Origin: Paracoccus endophyticus | Lineage (GTDB): Bacteria > Pseudomonadota > Alphaproteobacteria > Rhodobacterales > Rhodobacteraceae | Direction of reading: 5' to 3' | Assembly: GCF_003286075.1 (NCBI RefSeq) | Contig: NZ_QLUV01000001.1 | Span: 248,001-312,000, forward strand | DNA: 64,000 nt | Shown: piece after piece, positions 9,068 to 22,424 of the stretch | How positions within the stretch are numbered: position 1 is the stretch's first letter | How the letters are laid out: every line of letters starts with the position of its first letter | Position numbers and translations under genes: made by a program | The notes under the pieces: generated by a model | The model's database searches: none | What the model was told of the DNA's origin: nothing | The model's input: only the letters and a program-made list of their open reading frames with translations

Positions 9068-9532
9068 TCAGGCGGCCTTGACGTCCTGCGCTGCGGCCAG
9101 CACGGCGTGCAGCGCGACGGGGTCGTCGTTGGCGCGCAGCTTGGCGCGCAGGTCGGCGTCGCGCAGGGTGCGGCTGACCAGCGCCAGCGCCTTCAGATGC
9201 TCGACCCCCGGCGAGTCGGGGGCCAGCAGCGCGAACACCAGATCGACCGGCTGGCGATCCACCGCGTCGAAGTCCATCGCCTTGTCCAGCCGCAGGAACA
9301 GCCCCGCCACGCGGTCCAGCCCCGGAATGCGCGCGTGCGGCAGCGCGACACCGTGACCCACGCCGGTCGCCCCCAGGCTTTCGCGTTCCTGCAGGGAATC
9401 CAGCGTCCGCGCCGCGTCCAGCCCATAGGCGGCCGCGGCCATGTCCGCCAGATCGTGGAACAGGCGCTTCTTTGAACTGACCTGAGCCTGCGACCGCACG
9501 GCCGCAGGGGAGAGAATGTCACTGATGCGCAT
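9068..9532 (-). CDS. ptsN: Nitrogen-type PTS EIIA protein
   Basis: EIIA-Ntr is a regulatory phosphoacceptor that links phosphotransfer to nitrogen, potassium or carbon regulation rather than transporting sugar. The 154-residue form starting MRISDILSP places the phosphorylated histidine in VALPHAR at His66. The longer reading frame to 9607 adds a Pro-rich leader and is less likely. It follows hpf on the same strand, an order also known from the E. coli rpoN operon. Confidence 0.93.
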   Translation of the reverse strand: MRISDILSPAAVRSQAQVSSKKRLFHDLADMAAAAYGLDAARTLDSLQERESLGATGVGHGVALPHARIPGLDRVAGLFLRLDKAMDFDAVDRQPVDLVFALLAPDSPGVEHLKALALVSRTLRDADLRAKLRANDDPVALHAVLAAAQDVKAA

Positions 9533-9640
9533 CGTGGCCTTGACCTCATCGCCCCCGACGGGCGGCTTGACGGCCGGCCGCGGCAGGGCGGCCGGCGTTT
9601 CATTCATGCGGCGCGGGTTCCCCGTGCCGCAGGGCCGGGG

Positions 9641-10222
9641 TCACGCCAGGTTGCGCGGGTCGATCCAGCCCACATTGCCGTCGTCACGGCGGTGGACGAC
9701 ATTGACGCCGCCATGCTTCTCGTTCCGGAACACAAGCAGGGGCGCGCCCGCCAGTTCCATCTGCATCACCGCGTCGCCCACCGACAGGGTCGGCACCCGC
9801 GTCTCCATCTCGGCCACGATGATCGGCTGCAACCCGGTCTCGCCCTGCGATTCCCAAGTTTCCTCGTCGGCGTCGAGCACATAGCTGGCTGCCCCCGCGT
9901 ATTCAACCGGCTCGGTCCGGTCCTGGTGGTGGTCCTTCAGCCGGCGCTTGTAGCGGCGCAGCTGCTTGTCCATGCGCTCGCGGCACTTCTCGAACGCGGC
10001 ATAGATGTTGTCGGCGTCCTGACCCTTGGCCTGCACGGTCAGGCCGGTGGACAGATGCACCACCGCATCGCAGATCAGATTGTGCGCATCGCGCGAAAAG
10101 ATCACCATGGCGTCGGTGGGCCGCTGCGAATACTTCGCCACGGTCTCGTCCACTTCGGTCTTGACGTGCGACTGCAGCGCCTCACCGACATCGATCTGCT
10201 TGCCACTGATCTGATAGCGCAT
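9641..10222 (-). CDS. hpf: Ribosome hibernation-promoting factor, long form
   Basis: Long HPF dimerises 70S ribosomes into inactive 100S particles in stationary phase. The 193-residue protein has the N-terminal RaiA/YfiA fold (MRYQISGKQIDVGEALQ, then VHLSTGLTVQAKG and the basic RYKRRLKDHH), a linker, and a C-terminal dimerisation domain with PTLSVGDAVMQMEL and FRNEKHGGVNVVHRR. It lies upstream of ptsN. In E. coli rpoN separates lptB from hpf; here only a 239-base gap does. Confidence 0.95.
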   Translation of the reverse strand: MRYQISGKQIDVGEALQSHVKTEVDETVAKYSQRPTDAMVIFSRDAHNLICDAVVHLSTGLTVQAKGQDADNIYAAFEKCRERMDKQLRRYKRRLKDHHQDRTEPVEYAGAASYVLDADEETWESQGETGLQPIIVAEMETRVPTLSVGDAVMQMELAGAPLLVFRNEKHGGVNVVHRRDDGNVGWIDPRNLA

Positions 10223-10461
10223 CTTGCATCCTTTCCCTGCGCCGCGGGGCCGGCGCCACGGAATGCGGCGCGCTGCTGCGGCCCGGCAGCCTGGACAGCG
10301 TGGCGCATCGCGCGGGATGCGGGATGCGCCCGCATCTGTGCAGTTGAGTGCAGCGCGCGAAGGCTGTCAACGCCTTGACGTGGCGCCCGATCCGACAGGT
10401 GGCGACCCGCCCCCGCAGCGTGCCCCGGACCCGCGCATTCCGGCCCGCCGCGGCCTGCGGC

Positions 10462-11205
10462 TCAGCCCATCGAGAAGCCTTCGCCCAGATAGACCTCGCG
10501 CACCTGGGGGTCGGCCACGATCTCGGCCGCGGTGCCCGAGCGCAGGACATGGCCGTCGTGCAGGATATAGGCGCGGTCCACGATCCCCAGTGTCTCGCGC
10601 ACGTTGTGGTCGGTGATCAGCACCCCGATGCCGCGGGTCTTCAGGTCGTGGACCAGCACGCGGATCTCGCTGACCGCGATCGGGTCCACCCCGGCGAAGG
10701 GTTCGTCCAGCAGCAGGAACGCGGGGTCCGAGGCAAGGCAGCGCGCGATCTCGACGCGCCGCCGCTCGCCCCCCGACAGCGCCAGGGCGGGCGCGGCACG
10801 CAGATGGCCGATCGAGAAATCGCCCAGCAGCTCCTCCAGCCGGTCGCGGCGGCGATGCGCCTGCGGCAGCACCACCTCCAGCACGGCCATGATGTTCTGC
10901 TCGACCGTCAGGCCGCGAAAGATCGACATTTCCTGCGGCAGATAGCCGATGCCCATGCGCGCGCGCCGGTACATCGGCAGCCGCGTGGCGTCCTGGCCGT
11001 CGATCAGCACCTGCCCCGCGTCGGGCACGTTCAGCCCCGCGATGCAGTAAAAGCAGGTGGTCTTGCCCGACCCGTTCGGACCCAGCAGCGCCACGACCTC
11101 GCCCCGCGCCAGCGTCAGCGACACGTCGCGGATCACGGGGCGGCTGCGCCATGCCTTGCGCACCCGCAGGACCGCAAGGCCGGCGCCGGACTGGGGTGCG
11201 GCCAT
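10462..11205 (-). CDS. lptB: LPS export ABC transporter ATP-binding protein
   Basis: LptB is the cytoplasmic ATPase that powers extraction of LPS from the inner membrane by LptFGC. Walker A is GPNGSGKTTCF, the Q-loop is in YLPQEMSIFRG, the signature is LSGGERRRVEIAR, and Walker B is FLLLDEPFAGVDP, all with the spacing usual for LptB. The 247-residue product has the expected length. Its ATG overlaps the lptA stop by one base, so translation is coupled. lptF and lptG are not in the window. Confidence 0.96.
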   Translation of the reverse strand: MAAPQSGAGLAVLRVRKAWRSRPVIRDVSLTLARGEVVALLGPNGSGKTTCFYCIAGLNVPDAGQVLIDGQDATRLPMYRRARMGIGYLPQEMSIFRGLTVEQNIMAVLEVVLPQAHRRRDRLEELLGDFSIGHLRAAPALALSGGERRRVEIARCLASDPAFLLLDEPFAGVDPIAVSEIRVLVHDLKTRGIGVLITDHNVRETLGIVDRAYILHDGHVLRSGTAAEIVADPQVREVYLGEGFSMG

Positions 11206-11693
11206 CAGTTGCCGCCGGGCTGCAGAACGCTGCGGACGCGCCCCTGCACCTGCGCGGTGCCGTCCGACAGGTTGACCTGCATCCGTTCGCCCGACAGGAC
11301 ATTCTGGCCCTGCGTCATCACCACGTCCCCGGTCAGCGTCACGGTGCCGGTGGCGACGTCATAGACCGCCTCGGCCGCCTCGGCCGCGTCGGGGCCGTTG
11401 ACCAGCGTGACGCCGCCGGTGGCGGTCAGCGACTGGATCGTCTGCTGGCCGCCCGCGGCATAGGTCACCGTGACCTTGTCGGCGCTGAGCCGCATGGCCC
11501 CCTGCCCGATCAGCACATTGCCGGTGAACACCGCCTGCCCGCTGGACTGGTTCACCGTCAGCGTGTCGGACGTCATCTCGACCGGGGCCGAGGTGTCGGC
11601 CCGGGTTCCGCCAAAGGCGATGGTCTGGGCCGCCGCGGGACCCGTCAGCGCCAGCACGGCGGGCAGGGCGAAAAGGGTGATGATACGCAGCAT
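11205..11693 (-). CDS. lptA: Periplasmic LPS transport protein LptA
   Basis: LptA bridges the periplasm and carries LPS from LptC to LptDE. The 162-residue precursor has a signal peptide (MLRIITLFALPAVLALTGPAAAQ, cleavage after AAA or AQ). The OstA beta-jellyroll repeats include VEMTSDTLTVNQSSGQAVF and TGNVLIGQGAMRLSADKV. It lies 18 bases after lptC and overlaps lptB. Confidence 0.93.
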   Translation of the reverse strand: MLRIITLFALPAVLALTGPAAAQTIAFGGTRADTSAPVEMTSDTLTVNQSSGQAVFTGNVLIGQGAMRLSADKVTVTYAAGGQQTIQSLTATGGVTLVNGPDAAEAAEAVYDVATGTVTLTGDVVMTQGQNVLSGERMQVNLSDGTAQVQGRVRSVLQPGGN

Positions 11694-11711
11694 GGCGGGC
11701 CCCTGACCGGA

Positions 11712-12278
11712 TCACGGCTGGTATAGCAGACGGACGCCGCCGTTCAATTCAAGAACATGCGCGCCCTCCGGGCCCCGCGACAGCACCATGCCCCCTGCCG
11801 TCAACCGGCCGAACGGGGCCAGCGCCGCGACCTGCGCGGGCGCCGACAGCCGGTCGGTCGCGGTGTCGGCGGTCATGGCGGGGGCGGTCAGCACCCAGCC
11901 CGACGACAGCGTCGCCCGCACCCCCTGCGCCAGGGTGATGCGCCCGGTGTCCAGCGTCGCGGCCCCGGCCGTCACCGACGCGGCCAACCCGTCCGGCGCC
12001 CGCCAGTCCAGCATGACCTGGCTGGCGCTGCCGCTGTCGCCCGCCGGGTCCGCGCGCGCCGCCCGCAGCGTCAGCGTCGCGCCGCCCGCGGTGACGCCGG
12101 CATAGTCGGGCGCGGTCATGCCCGGCCGGGCGGTGCGGTCGCCCGCGGCGCCGTCCGCGTAGGGGATCGCCCTTTCGGGGTCGGGCGAGCGGCCCAGCAG
12201 GAACAGCCCCGACAGGATCGCCAGCGCCGCCAGCGGCAGCAGCACGCGCAGCCAGCGAATGACCCGCGTGTGGTCCAT
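11712..12278 (-). CDS. lptC: LPS export protein LptC
   Basis: LptC is a bitopic inner-membrane protein that accepts LPS from LptB2FG and passes it to LptA. This 188-residue protein has one N-terminal membrane span (about residues 10-27, VLLPLAALAILSGLFLLG) and a periplasmic beta-rich domain of low sequence conservation. The call rests partly on position: it starts directly after the kdsD stop with no spacer and precedes lptA. Confidence 0.85.
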   Translation of the reverse strand: MDHTRVIRWLRVLLPLAALAILSGLFLLGRSPDPERAIPYADGAAGDRTARPGMTAPDYAGVTAGGATLTLRAARADPAGDSGSASQVMLDWRAPDGLAASVTAGAATLDTGRITLAQGVRATLSSGWVLTAPAMTADTATDRLSAPAQVAALAPFGRLTAGGMVLSRGPEGAHVLELNGGVRLLYQP

Positions 12279-13223
12279 TCAGACGATGCCGGCGCGCAGG
12301 CAGTCGTGGATGTGCAGGATGCCCGCGGGCCGCTCGTCCCGGACCGCGAACAGGCAGGTGATCTTGCGGTCCTGCATCTGCGCCAGCGCGGTTTCGGCCA
12401 GCGCGTCGGGGGCGATGGTGCGCGGGTCGCGGGTCATGACCTCGGCCGCGCTGCGGTCGAGCAGCCCGTCCATGTGGCGCCGCAGGTCGCCGTCGGTGAT
12501 GATGCCGACCAGCCGGCCGTCCGCGTCGGTCACGCCGGTCACGCCAAAGCCCTTGGCGCTGATCGTCAGCAGCGCGTCGGCCATGGGGGCGTCGCGGTCC
12601 ACCAGCGGCATGTCGGCGTGCATCAGGTCGCCCACCTTCGCCAGCCGCGCGCCCAGCTTGCCGCCGGGGTGAAAGGTGCGGAAATGCTCGGGCGTGAACT
12701 TGCGATGCTCCATCAGCGCGACCGCCAGCGCGTCGCCCAGGGCCAGCGTCATGGTGGTCGAGCTGGTCGGCACGATTCCGGTCCCGCAGGCCTCGGGCGC
12801 GGGGGGCAGCAGCAGCGCAACATCGGCCTGGCGCAGCAGGGTGGACCCCTCGCGCCCCGCGATCCCGATCAGCGGGATGGAAAAGCGGCGGGTGTGGGCG
12901 ACGATGTCGGCGATCTCGGGCGTCTCGCCGCTGTTGGACAGCACCATCGCCACGTCGCCCGCCGTCACCATGCCCAGGTCGCCGTGGCTCGCCTCGGCGG
13001 GGTGGACGAACTGCGCGGGCGTCCCGGTGCTGGCCAGCGTGGCCGCGATCTTGCGTCCGACATGGCCCGACTTGCCCATGCCCGACACCACGACGCGCCC
13101 GGTGGCGTCCAGGATCAGCCGCATGGCGTCCACGAAGGGCTGCCCCAGGCTGTGTTCCAGCAGGGTCAGCGCCTCGGCCTCGGTGCGGACGACGCGGCGG
13201 GCGGTGGCCAGATAGGCGTCCAT
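12279..13223 (-). CDS. kdsD: Arabinose-5-phosphate isomerase
   Basis: It interconverts ribulose-5-phosphate and arabinose-5-phosphate, the first step toward Kdo for LPS. The 314-residue protein has an N-terminal SIS domain (VVSGMGKSGHVGRKIA, FVHPAEASHGDLGM, the catalytic histidine region) and two C-terminal CBS domains (from about residue 200). MDAYLATARRV at 13223 is the usual beginning; the longer frame runs back into rnd. kdsB, which uses the end product Kdo, is in this window at 51771-52571 but not in this operon. Confidence 0.94.
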   Translation of the reverse strand: MDAYLATARRVVRTEAEALTLLEHSLGQPFVDAMRLILDATGRVVVSGMGKSGHVGRKIAATLASTGTPAQFVHPAEASHGDLGMVTAGDVAMVLSNSGETPEIADIVAHTRRFSIPLIGIAGREGSTLLRQADVALLLPPAPEACGTGIVPTSSTTMTLALGDALAVALMEHRKFTPEHFRTFHPGGKLGARLAKVGDLMHADMPLVDRDAPMADALLTISAKGFGVTGVTDADGRLVGIITDGDLRRHMDGLLDRSAAEVMTRDPRTIAPDALAETALAQMQDRKITCLFAVRDERPAGILHIHDCLRAGIV

Positions 13224-13233
13224 CTCGGCCGGC

Positions 13234-13848
13234 CTAGTGATGGAAGATGTCGTGGTCATCGCCCCAGCCCAGCAGGTCCAGCCGGGCGCGGGTGGGCAGG
13301 AAGTCAAAGCAGGCCTGCGCCAGTTCGGTCCGCCCCTCGCGCGCAAGGCGCTGTTCCAGCGCCAGCATCAGCGGATGCAGATGCAGCACGTCCGACGCGG
13401 CATAGTCCAGTTGCGCCGGGGTCAGCACCTCGGCCCCCCAGTCGCTGGTCTGCTGCTGCTTGGAGACGTCCACGCCCACCAGTTCCGACAGCAGGTATTT
13501 CAGCCCCTGCCGGTCGGTGAAGGTCCGCACCATCTTGGACGCGATCTTGGTGCACCAGACCGGCGCGGTCAGCACGCCGAAGGCGTTGTAAAGCACGGCG
13601 ATGTCGAAGCGGCCGAAATGGAACAGCTTCAGCACCGCCGGGTCGGCCAGCATCCGTTCCAGGTTCGGGGCGGACCGCTGGCCCTTGCCGATCTGGACCA
13701 GATGCGCGTGGCCGTCGCCCGACGACAGCTGCACCAGGCACAGCCGGTCGCGGCGCGGGTCCAGGCCCATCGTCTCGGTGTCGATGGCCACGACCGGGCC
13801 AAGGTCCAGCCCCTCGGGCAGGTCGTGCTGGTGCAGGTGAACGGTCAT
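13234..13848 (-). CDS. rnd: Ribonuclease D-type 3'-5' exonuclease (single domain)
   Basis: DEDDy-family exonuclease of 204 residues. The first acidic pair is in AIDTETMGL (Asp23, Glu25), the second Asp is in FHFGRFDIAVL, and the last motif is LDYAASDVLHL. Unlike E. coli RNase D it lacks HRDC domains, a form common in alphaproteobacteria. It probably trims structured RNA 3' ends. It is first in the rnd-kdsD-lptCAB run, 10 bases before kdsD. Confidence 0.9.
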   Translation of the reverse strand: MTVHLHQHDLPEGLDLGPVVAIDTETMGLDPRRDRLCLVQLSSGDGHAHLVQIGKGQRSAPNLERMLADPAVLKLFHFGRFDIAVLYNAFGVLTAPVWCTKIASKMVRTFTDRQGLKYLLSELVGVDVSKQQQTSDWGAEVLTPAQLDYAASDVLHLHPLMLALEQRLAREGRTELAQACFDFLPTRARLDLLGWGDDHDIFHH

Positions 13849-13938
13849 CGCGGTCCTTTCGGGGTTGCGCCGGGTTAGCCCCGCCGGCGCCCCCCCGTCA
13901 AGGAATCGCGGCGGGGAAGAAGGGGACGGGGCGACGGC

Positions 13939-14856
13939 TCACGTCCCCTCGCCCCCGGTCGCCCCCCAGCATTCGCCGGTCACATAGGATGCCTCGTCGC
14001 TGGCCAGCAGCACATAGAGGGGCGCGATCTCGACCGGCTGGCCGGCGCGGCCCAGCACGGAATCGGCGCCGAACTCGGGCAGCTCGTCCTTGAACTGGCC
14101 GCCCGACACCTGCAGCGCGGTCCAGAACGGGCCCGGCGCCACGGCGTTCACGCGGATGCCCTTGGGCGCAAGCTGCTTGGCCAGCGCCTGCGCGAAGGCC
14201 CGGTTGGCCGCCTTGGTCTGGGCATAGTCGAACAGGTGCGAGGACGGCGAGAACGCCTGCACCGACGAGGTGATGATGATCGAGGCGCCCTTTTTCAGAT
14301 GCGGCAGCACCTGCTGGGTGATCCAGAAATGGGCGTAGATGTTGGTCTTCATCGTGTCGTCGAACTGCTTGGACGTGATGTCGGCGATGGACTTCTGCGC
14401 CTGCTGCATCCCGGCGTTCAGCACCAGCACCTCCAGCCCGCCAAGCTGGCGGACGGCCTCGTCCGCGACCGCGCGCGCCGCCGCCTCGTCGCTCAGGTCT
14501 GCGGGCAGGGCGACAGCCTTGCGGCCCTCGGCCTCGATCAGCCGGATCACGGTCTGCGCGTCCTGTTCGTCCTTGGGGTGATAGGCGATGGCCACGTCCG
14601 CGCCCTCGCGCGCAAAGGCGATGGCGGCGGCGCGGCCGATGCCGCTGTCGCCGCCGGTGATCAGCGCGCGCTTGCCCGTCAGCCGGTCGCGGCCCTTGTA
14701 GCTTGTCTCGCCGTGGTCGGGCTGCGGCGTCATCTTTTCGGCCAGCCCCGGCCAGGGCTGCTGGTCGTCGGAATACGGGTTCAGCGGCAGGTCCGGGTTC
14801 TCGATCGCGCCGGCGCGGTGGGGGGGCAGAACGGGATCGGTCTTTTCCTGAGACAT
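13939..14856 (-). CDS. Short-chain dehydrogenase/reductase (YghA-like)
   Basis: A 305-residue SDR with an N-terminal extension of about 60 residues that is rich in Pro and contains [13 protein letters not shown], as in the YghA/glucose-1-dehydrogenase-like subfamily. The dinucleotide motif is [13 protein letters not shown] (68-74 core), and the catalytic Tyr-x-x-x-Lys is in [12 protein letters not shown]. The start MSQEKTDPV at 14856 has AGGCCCCC upstream; the longer frame adds a doubtful leader. The substrate is unknown; related proteins are often tied to stress or osmotic conditions. Confidence 0.85.
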   Translation of the reverse strand: MSQEKTDPVLPPHRAGAIENPDLPLNPYSDDQQPWPGLAEKMTPQPDHGETSYKGRDRLTGKRALITGGDSGIGRAAAIAFAREGADVAIAYHPKDEQDAQTVIRLIEAEGRKAVALPADLSDEAAARAVADEAVRQLGGLEVLVLNAGMQQAQKSIADITSKQFDDTMKTNIYAHFWITQQVLPHLKKGASIIITSSVQAFSPSSHLFDYAQTKAANRAFAQALAKQLAPKGIRVNAVAPGPFWTALQVSGGQFKDELPEFGADSVLGRAGQPVEIAPLYVLLASDEASYVTGECWGATGGEGT

Positions 14857-14898
14857 GGGAGGGGGCCTTTCGCGCGGGGGTTCGGCGATCAACGTCGT

Positions 14899-14956
14899 GC
14901 CCCCGCCTGCGTTCCCTCGTCCGGCCCGGCGCAGGGGGGCGTTGCCGCCCCCTGCC
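14899..14956. repeat. 58-base direct repeat, copy A, with hairpin
   Basis: Nearly identical to 15418-15474: one extra G and one C-to-T difference. The end of each copy can fold into a hairpin built from GCAGGGGGCG and CGCCCCCTGC. Copy A lies between the 94-residue gene (ends 15056) and the SDR gene on the minus strand, so it could end the upstream transcript. Confidence 0.75.
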
Positions 14957-15055
14957 GGACAGTGGGATGGGATGAGTTCGTCATCCCCCCGGGCGCCATG
15001 CCAATGTCGCCGCCCTGATGATCAGGTTGGAACACATTCGTGTGGCTTGGATCGC

Positions 15056-15340
15056 TTATTTGCGAATGTCGATCACGCTGACCGCTTTGTCGCTATCGGT
15101 CACAAGCCAACCGCCGAACGTGCTATTGCTGACGGACAGATCGAACGGAAGGCCGTTGAATACGAGGATCACGGTTCCTGATTCGCAACTGCTGGTGCCG
15201 ACAATTATCGGCCTGCCGTCCCTTTCGGTCACGCCCTGCGAGGTGACAGTGCAGGGCCGCGGCCCCTGGAAACCACGGATAGCTGCGCCCATGCCGAGAA
15301 TGACTGCGGCGGCGCTGATGACGATGGTTCGGACTTTCAC
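15056..15340 (-). CDS. Small membrane-anchored or secreted hypothetical protein
   Basis: A 94-residue reading frame starting with GTG (VKVRTIVISAAAVILGMG), with GGAGCG upstream. The N-terminus is a hydrophobic segment (about residues 4-18), followed by an extracytoplasmic domain with two cysteines (in RPCTVTS and TSSCESG) that could form a disulfide. I do not recognise the family. Base composition is clearly less GC-rich than the neighbours and the gene is enclosed by two copies of a 58-base repeat, which suggests a separately acquired cassette. A longer frame upstream to 15556 would run through repeat copy B and into gltB and is rejected. Confidence 0.55.
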   Translation of the reverse strand: MKVRTIVISAAAVILGMGAAIRGFQGPRPCTVTSQGVTERDGRPIIVGTSSCESGTVILVFNGLPFDLSVSNSTFGGWLVTDSDKAVSVIDIRK

Positions 15341-15417
15341 GGGGGCGCTCCATGGAAGCAACGGCAGGTTTCTACGAGCTAGCCTCGTGGATGATTGATA
15401 CCACAAGAGGGGAACGC

Positions 15418-15474
15418 GCCCCCGCCTGCGTTCCCTCGTCCGGCCCGGCGCAGGGGGCGCTGCCGCCCCCTGCC
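15418..15474. repeat. 57-base direct repeat, copy B, with hairpin
   Basis: Second copy of the 14899-14956 repeat, ending 3 bases before the gltB stop codon on the plus-strand scale, i.e. immediately downstream of gltB. Its hairpin (10-base arms around CTGC) is well placed to terminate gltB transcription. Confidence 0.75.
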
Positions 15475-15477
15475 CGC

Positions 15478-20009
<4,532 letters not shown>

Positions 20010-20013
<4 letters not shown>

Positions 20014-20711
20014 GTCGCGGCCTTTCGGGTTGCGCGCTGCGTCATCAGCATGTCGCAGTCATATTCGGGGGTGGTCGATCCAAAGCCCGGCTGTCCGGGC
20101 GCGATCAGGCGCATGGGCGTGTCGTTGCTGTCCTGCGTCTCGCCGGTCCAGTCGGTCGCCGTCTCGATGCCGCCGTAAAAGCGGCCCTGCTGGCGGTTGA
20201 CGAACTGGCTGCCGTGGCGGTCGATCAGCAGGTCGCCCGTCTCGGAAAAGGTCTTCAGCGTGAAGGTCGTGACATCCAGGGCCACGCCGGAAATCGTCAC
20301 CGTCTCGCCGGTCAGGCGATCCTCGCCGATGTGGCGCAGCCGCTCGCCCGTGTCGGACCGCGTCCAGAAATCGAAATCGTCGCGTCCGGTGCGCAGCAGC
20401 GTGGTCAGGCTGGCGTGGTCGGCCGCCTCCTCCTCCAGCCGGTCGGTCACGCCCGACACCAGGTCGGTGCTTTCCAGCCACCGCGTCTCGGCGTCGATGT
20501 GCGACTCCAGCACGCGGCCCTCGCGGGTGAAATACGTCACCCGCTGGTCGCCCGGCGCATCGCCGTCGCAGCGGTAATGCTGCGCCACCATGCAGGATCG
20601 CTGCTGGACGGTCAGCTCAAGCCGGCAGCCGGCCGGCGGCGTCCACGTGGCCGCGGCCGCCGGGCTGCCAAGCGCCATCGCCAGCGCCGCAAGGATGACG
20701 CCGGGCTTCAC
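20010..20711 (-). CDS. Secreted protein of unknown function between gltD and gltB
   Basis: A 233-residue precursor with a signal peptide (MKPGVILAALAMALGSPAAAA). The mature part contains WTPPAGCRLELTVQQRSC and a later HYRCDGD, giving several cysteines for possible disulfides, then a beta-rich domain ending in PEYDCDML. I do not recognise a named domain. Four-base overlaps with both gltD and gltB show that it belongs to the operon; the same arrangement is found in related Rhodobacteraceae as far as I recall. Its role in nitrogen metabolism, if any, is unknown. Confidence 0.75.
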
Positions 20712-22276
20712 TGCGCCGCCATGCGCCCGGCGGCGCCCAGTTCGGCGGCGATGGCGTCGGCCGCCTCGCGCCCGTCGCGGATGGCCCAGACGACCAGGCT
20801 TGCGCCCCGCACGATGTCGCCCACGGCCCAGACACCGGGCAGGCTGGTCCGGTGGCTGCGGAAGTCGGCCTTGATGGTGCCCCAGCGCGTCACCTCAAGC
20901 CCGTCCACGCCCCACAGCTTCGGCAGGTCCTCGGCCTCGAACCCCAGCGCCTTGATGACCAGGTCGGCGGGCTCGTCATAGTCGGCGCCCTCGATCGGCT
21001 CGGGCGTCTGGCGGCCCGACACGTCCGGCGCGCCCAGGCGCATGCGCGTGACCCGCAGGCCCGCCACCGGCCCGGTCGAGCGGTCGGTGTCCGTCACGAT
21101 CCGCGCGGGCGACAGCTTGGGGTTGTCGCCGATGCCGTCGCCGTCCACGTCGCCGCCGGCGTTCGCGACCTTGGATTCGTCGGCCACCGCCGCCTCGCCC
21201 GGGACATGGCCGGTGAAGGCGTTCGGGGCGGACAGCCAGACGAACTCGACGCCCTCTTCCTCGGCGTTCTGCACCTCGCGCTGCGAGCCGGGCATGTTGG
21301 CGCGGTCGCGGCGGTAGAGGCATTTCACGCTGGTCGCGCCCTGCCGGATCGCGGTGCGCACGCAGTCCATGGCGGTGTCGCCCCCGCCGATGACCACGAC
21401 GCGCTTGCCGGCGGCGTTCAGCTCTCCGTCGGCAAAGTCGGGCACCTCGTCGCCCAGGTCGATCCGGTTGGAGGCCGTCAGATAGTCCAGCGCCGCCACG
21501 ACCCCGCGCGCAGGCGCGTTGTCGAGGTCGAGGTCGCGGGTCTTGTAGACGCCGGTGGCGATCAGCACCGCGTCGTGCTTGCCGCGGATCGCGTCGAAGC
21601 TGATCGTGCGGCCGACATCGGCGTTCAGCACGTATTCGACGCCGCCCTCCTCGATCCAGCGGGTGCGGCGCTCGACCACGGGTTTCTCCAGCTTGAAGCC
21701 GGGGATGCCATAGATCATCAGCCCGCCCGCGCGGTCGTGGCGGTCGTAGATCGTGACCTGGAACCCCTGGCGGCGCAGCCGCTCGGCCGCGGACAGCCCG
21801 GCGGGCCCTGCGCCGATGATGCCGACGCTTTCGGGGCGCTCGGCCAGCGGGCGGATCGGCTCGACCCAGCCTTCCTCCCACGCGGTGTCGTTGATGTATT
21901 TCTCGATGGCGCCGATGGTGACGGTGCCGTGGCCCGACTGCTCGATGACGCAGTTGCCCTCGCACAGCCGGTCCTGCGGGCAGATGCGTCCGCAGATTTC
22001 CGGCAATGCGCTGGTTTCCTGGCTGCGCAGATAGGCCTCGTGCAGGCGCCCCTCGGCGGTCAGGCGCAGCCAGTCGGGGATGTTGTTGTGCAGCGGGCAG
22101 TGCGACTGGCAATAGGGCACGCCGCACTGCGAACAGCGGCTGGCCTGCTCGGCGGCCTTGGCGTCCGCGAACTCGCGGTAGATCTCGTGGAAATCCTCGG
22201 CGCGCTCGTCGGCGGCGCGCTTTTCGGGCATCTCGCGACCCAGGGTCACGAACTTCAGCATCGTCTGCATGGCCAT
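20708..22276 (-). CDS. gltD: Glutamate synthase (NADPH) small subunit
   Basis: The beta subunit passes electrons from NADPH through FAD and Fe-S clusters to GltB. Cys48/51/56/60 and Cys95/99/105/109 form the N-terminal 4Fe-4S sites. FAD binding is shown by GIIGAGPAGLSAAERL and NADPH binding by VVVIGGGDTAMDC. The C-terminus has GVWAVGDIVRGASLVVWAI. At 522 residues it is longer than the usual 475-485, owing to an insert around residues 356-405 that contains DVDGDGIGDN, a calcium-loop-like sequence. It is first in the gltD-orf-gltB operon. Confidence 0.95.
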   Translation of the reverse strand: MAMQTMLKFVTLGREMPEKRAADERAEDFHEIYREFADAKAAEQASRCSQCGVPYCQSHCPLHNNIPDWLRLTAEGRLHEAYLRSQETSALPEICGRICPQDRLCEGNCVIEQSGHGTVTIGAIEKYINDTAWEEGWVEPIRPLAERPESVGIIGAGPAGLSAAERLRRQGFQVTIYDRHDRAGGLMIYGIPGFKLEKPVVERRTRWIEEGGVEYVLNADVGRTISFDAIRGKHDAVLIATGVYKTRDLDLDNAPARGVVAALDYLTASNRIDLGDEVPDFADGELNAAGKRVVVIGGGDTAMDCVRTAIRQGATSVKCLYRRDRANMPGSQREVQNAEEEGVEFVWLSAPNAFTGHVPGEAAVADESKVANAGGDVDGDGIGDNPKLSPARIVTDTDRSTGPVAGLRVTRMRLGAPDVSGRQTPEPIEGADYDEPADLVIKALGFEAEDLPKLWGVDGLEVTRWGTIKADFRSHRTSLPGVWAVGDIVRGASLVVWAIRDGREAADAIAAELGAAGRMAAQ

Positions 22277-22338
22277 CGGCTGCGTCCCCCGGTCGAATCG
22301 CTCGGGACGGCATTAAACCACGGCGTTAGGGGGATAAA

Positions 22339-22353
22339 GTCAGCTCGGCTGAC
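22339..22353. promoter_or_regulatory. Palindrome upstream of gltD
   Basis: GTCAGC and GCTGAC are separated by three bases, 63 bases upstream of the gltD start, in the 148-base region that must hold the gltD-gltB promoter. It could be an operator or simply a hairpin at the end of uppP transcription. No regulator can be named. Confidence 0.3.
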
Positions 22354-22424
22354 CTATTGTGCAGAAAGTTCCGGCCCCTCAGCATTTGCTGGCGTGGCGC
22401 CGCCCAGAATTGGGTCAGCACTAT

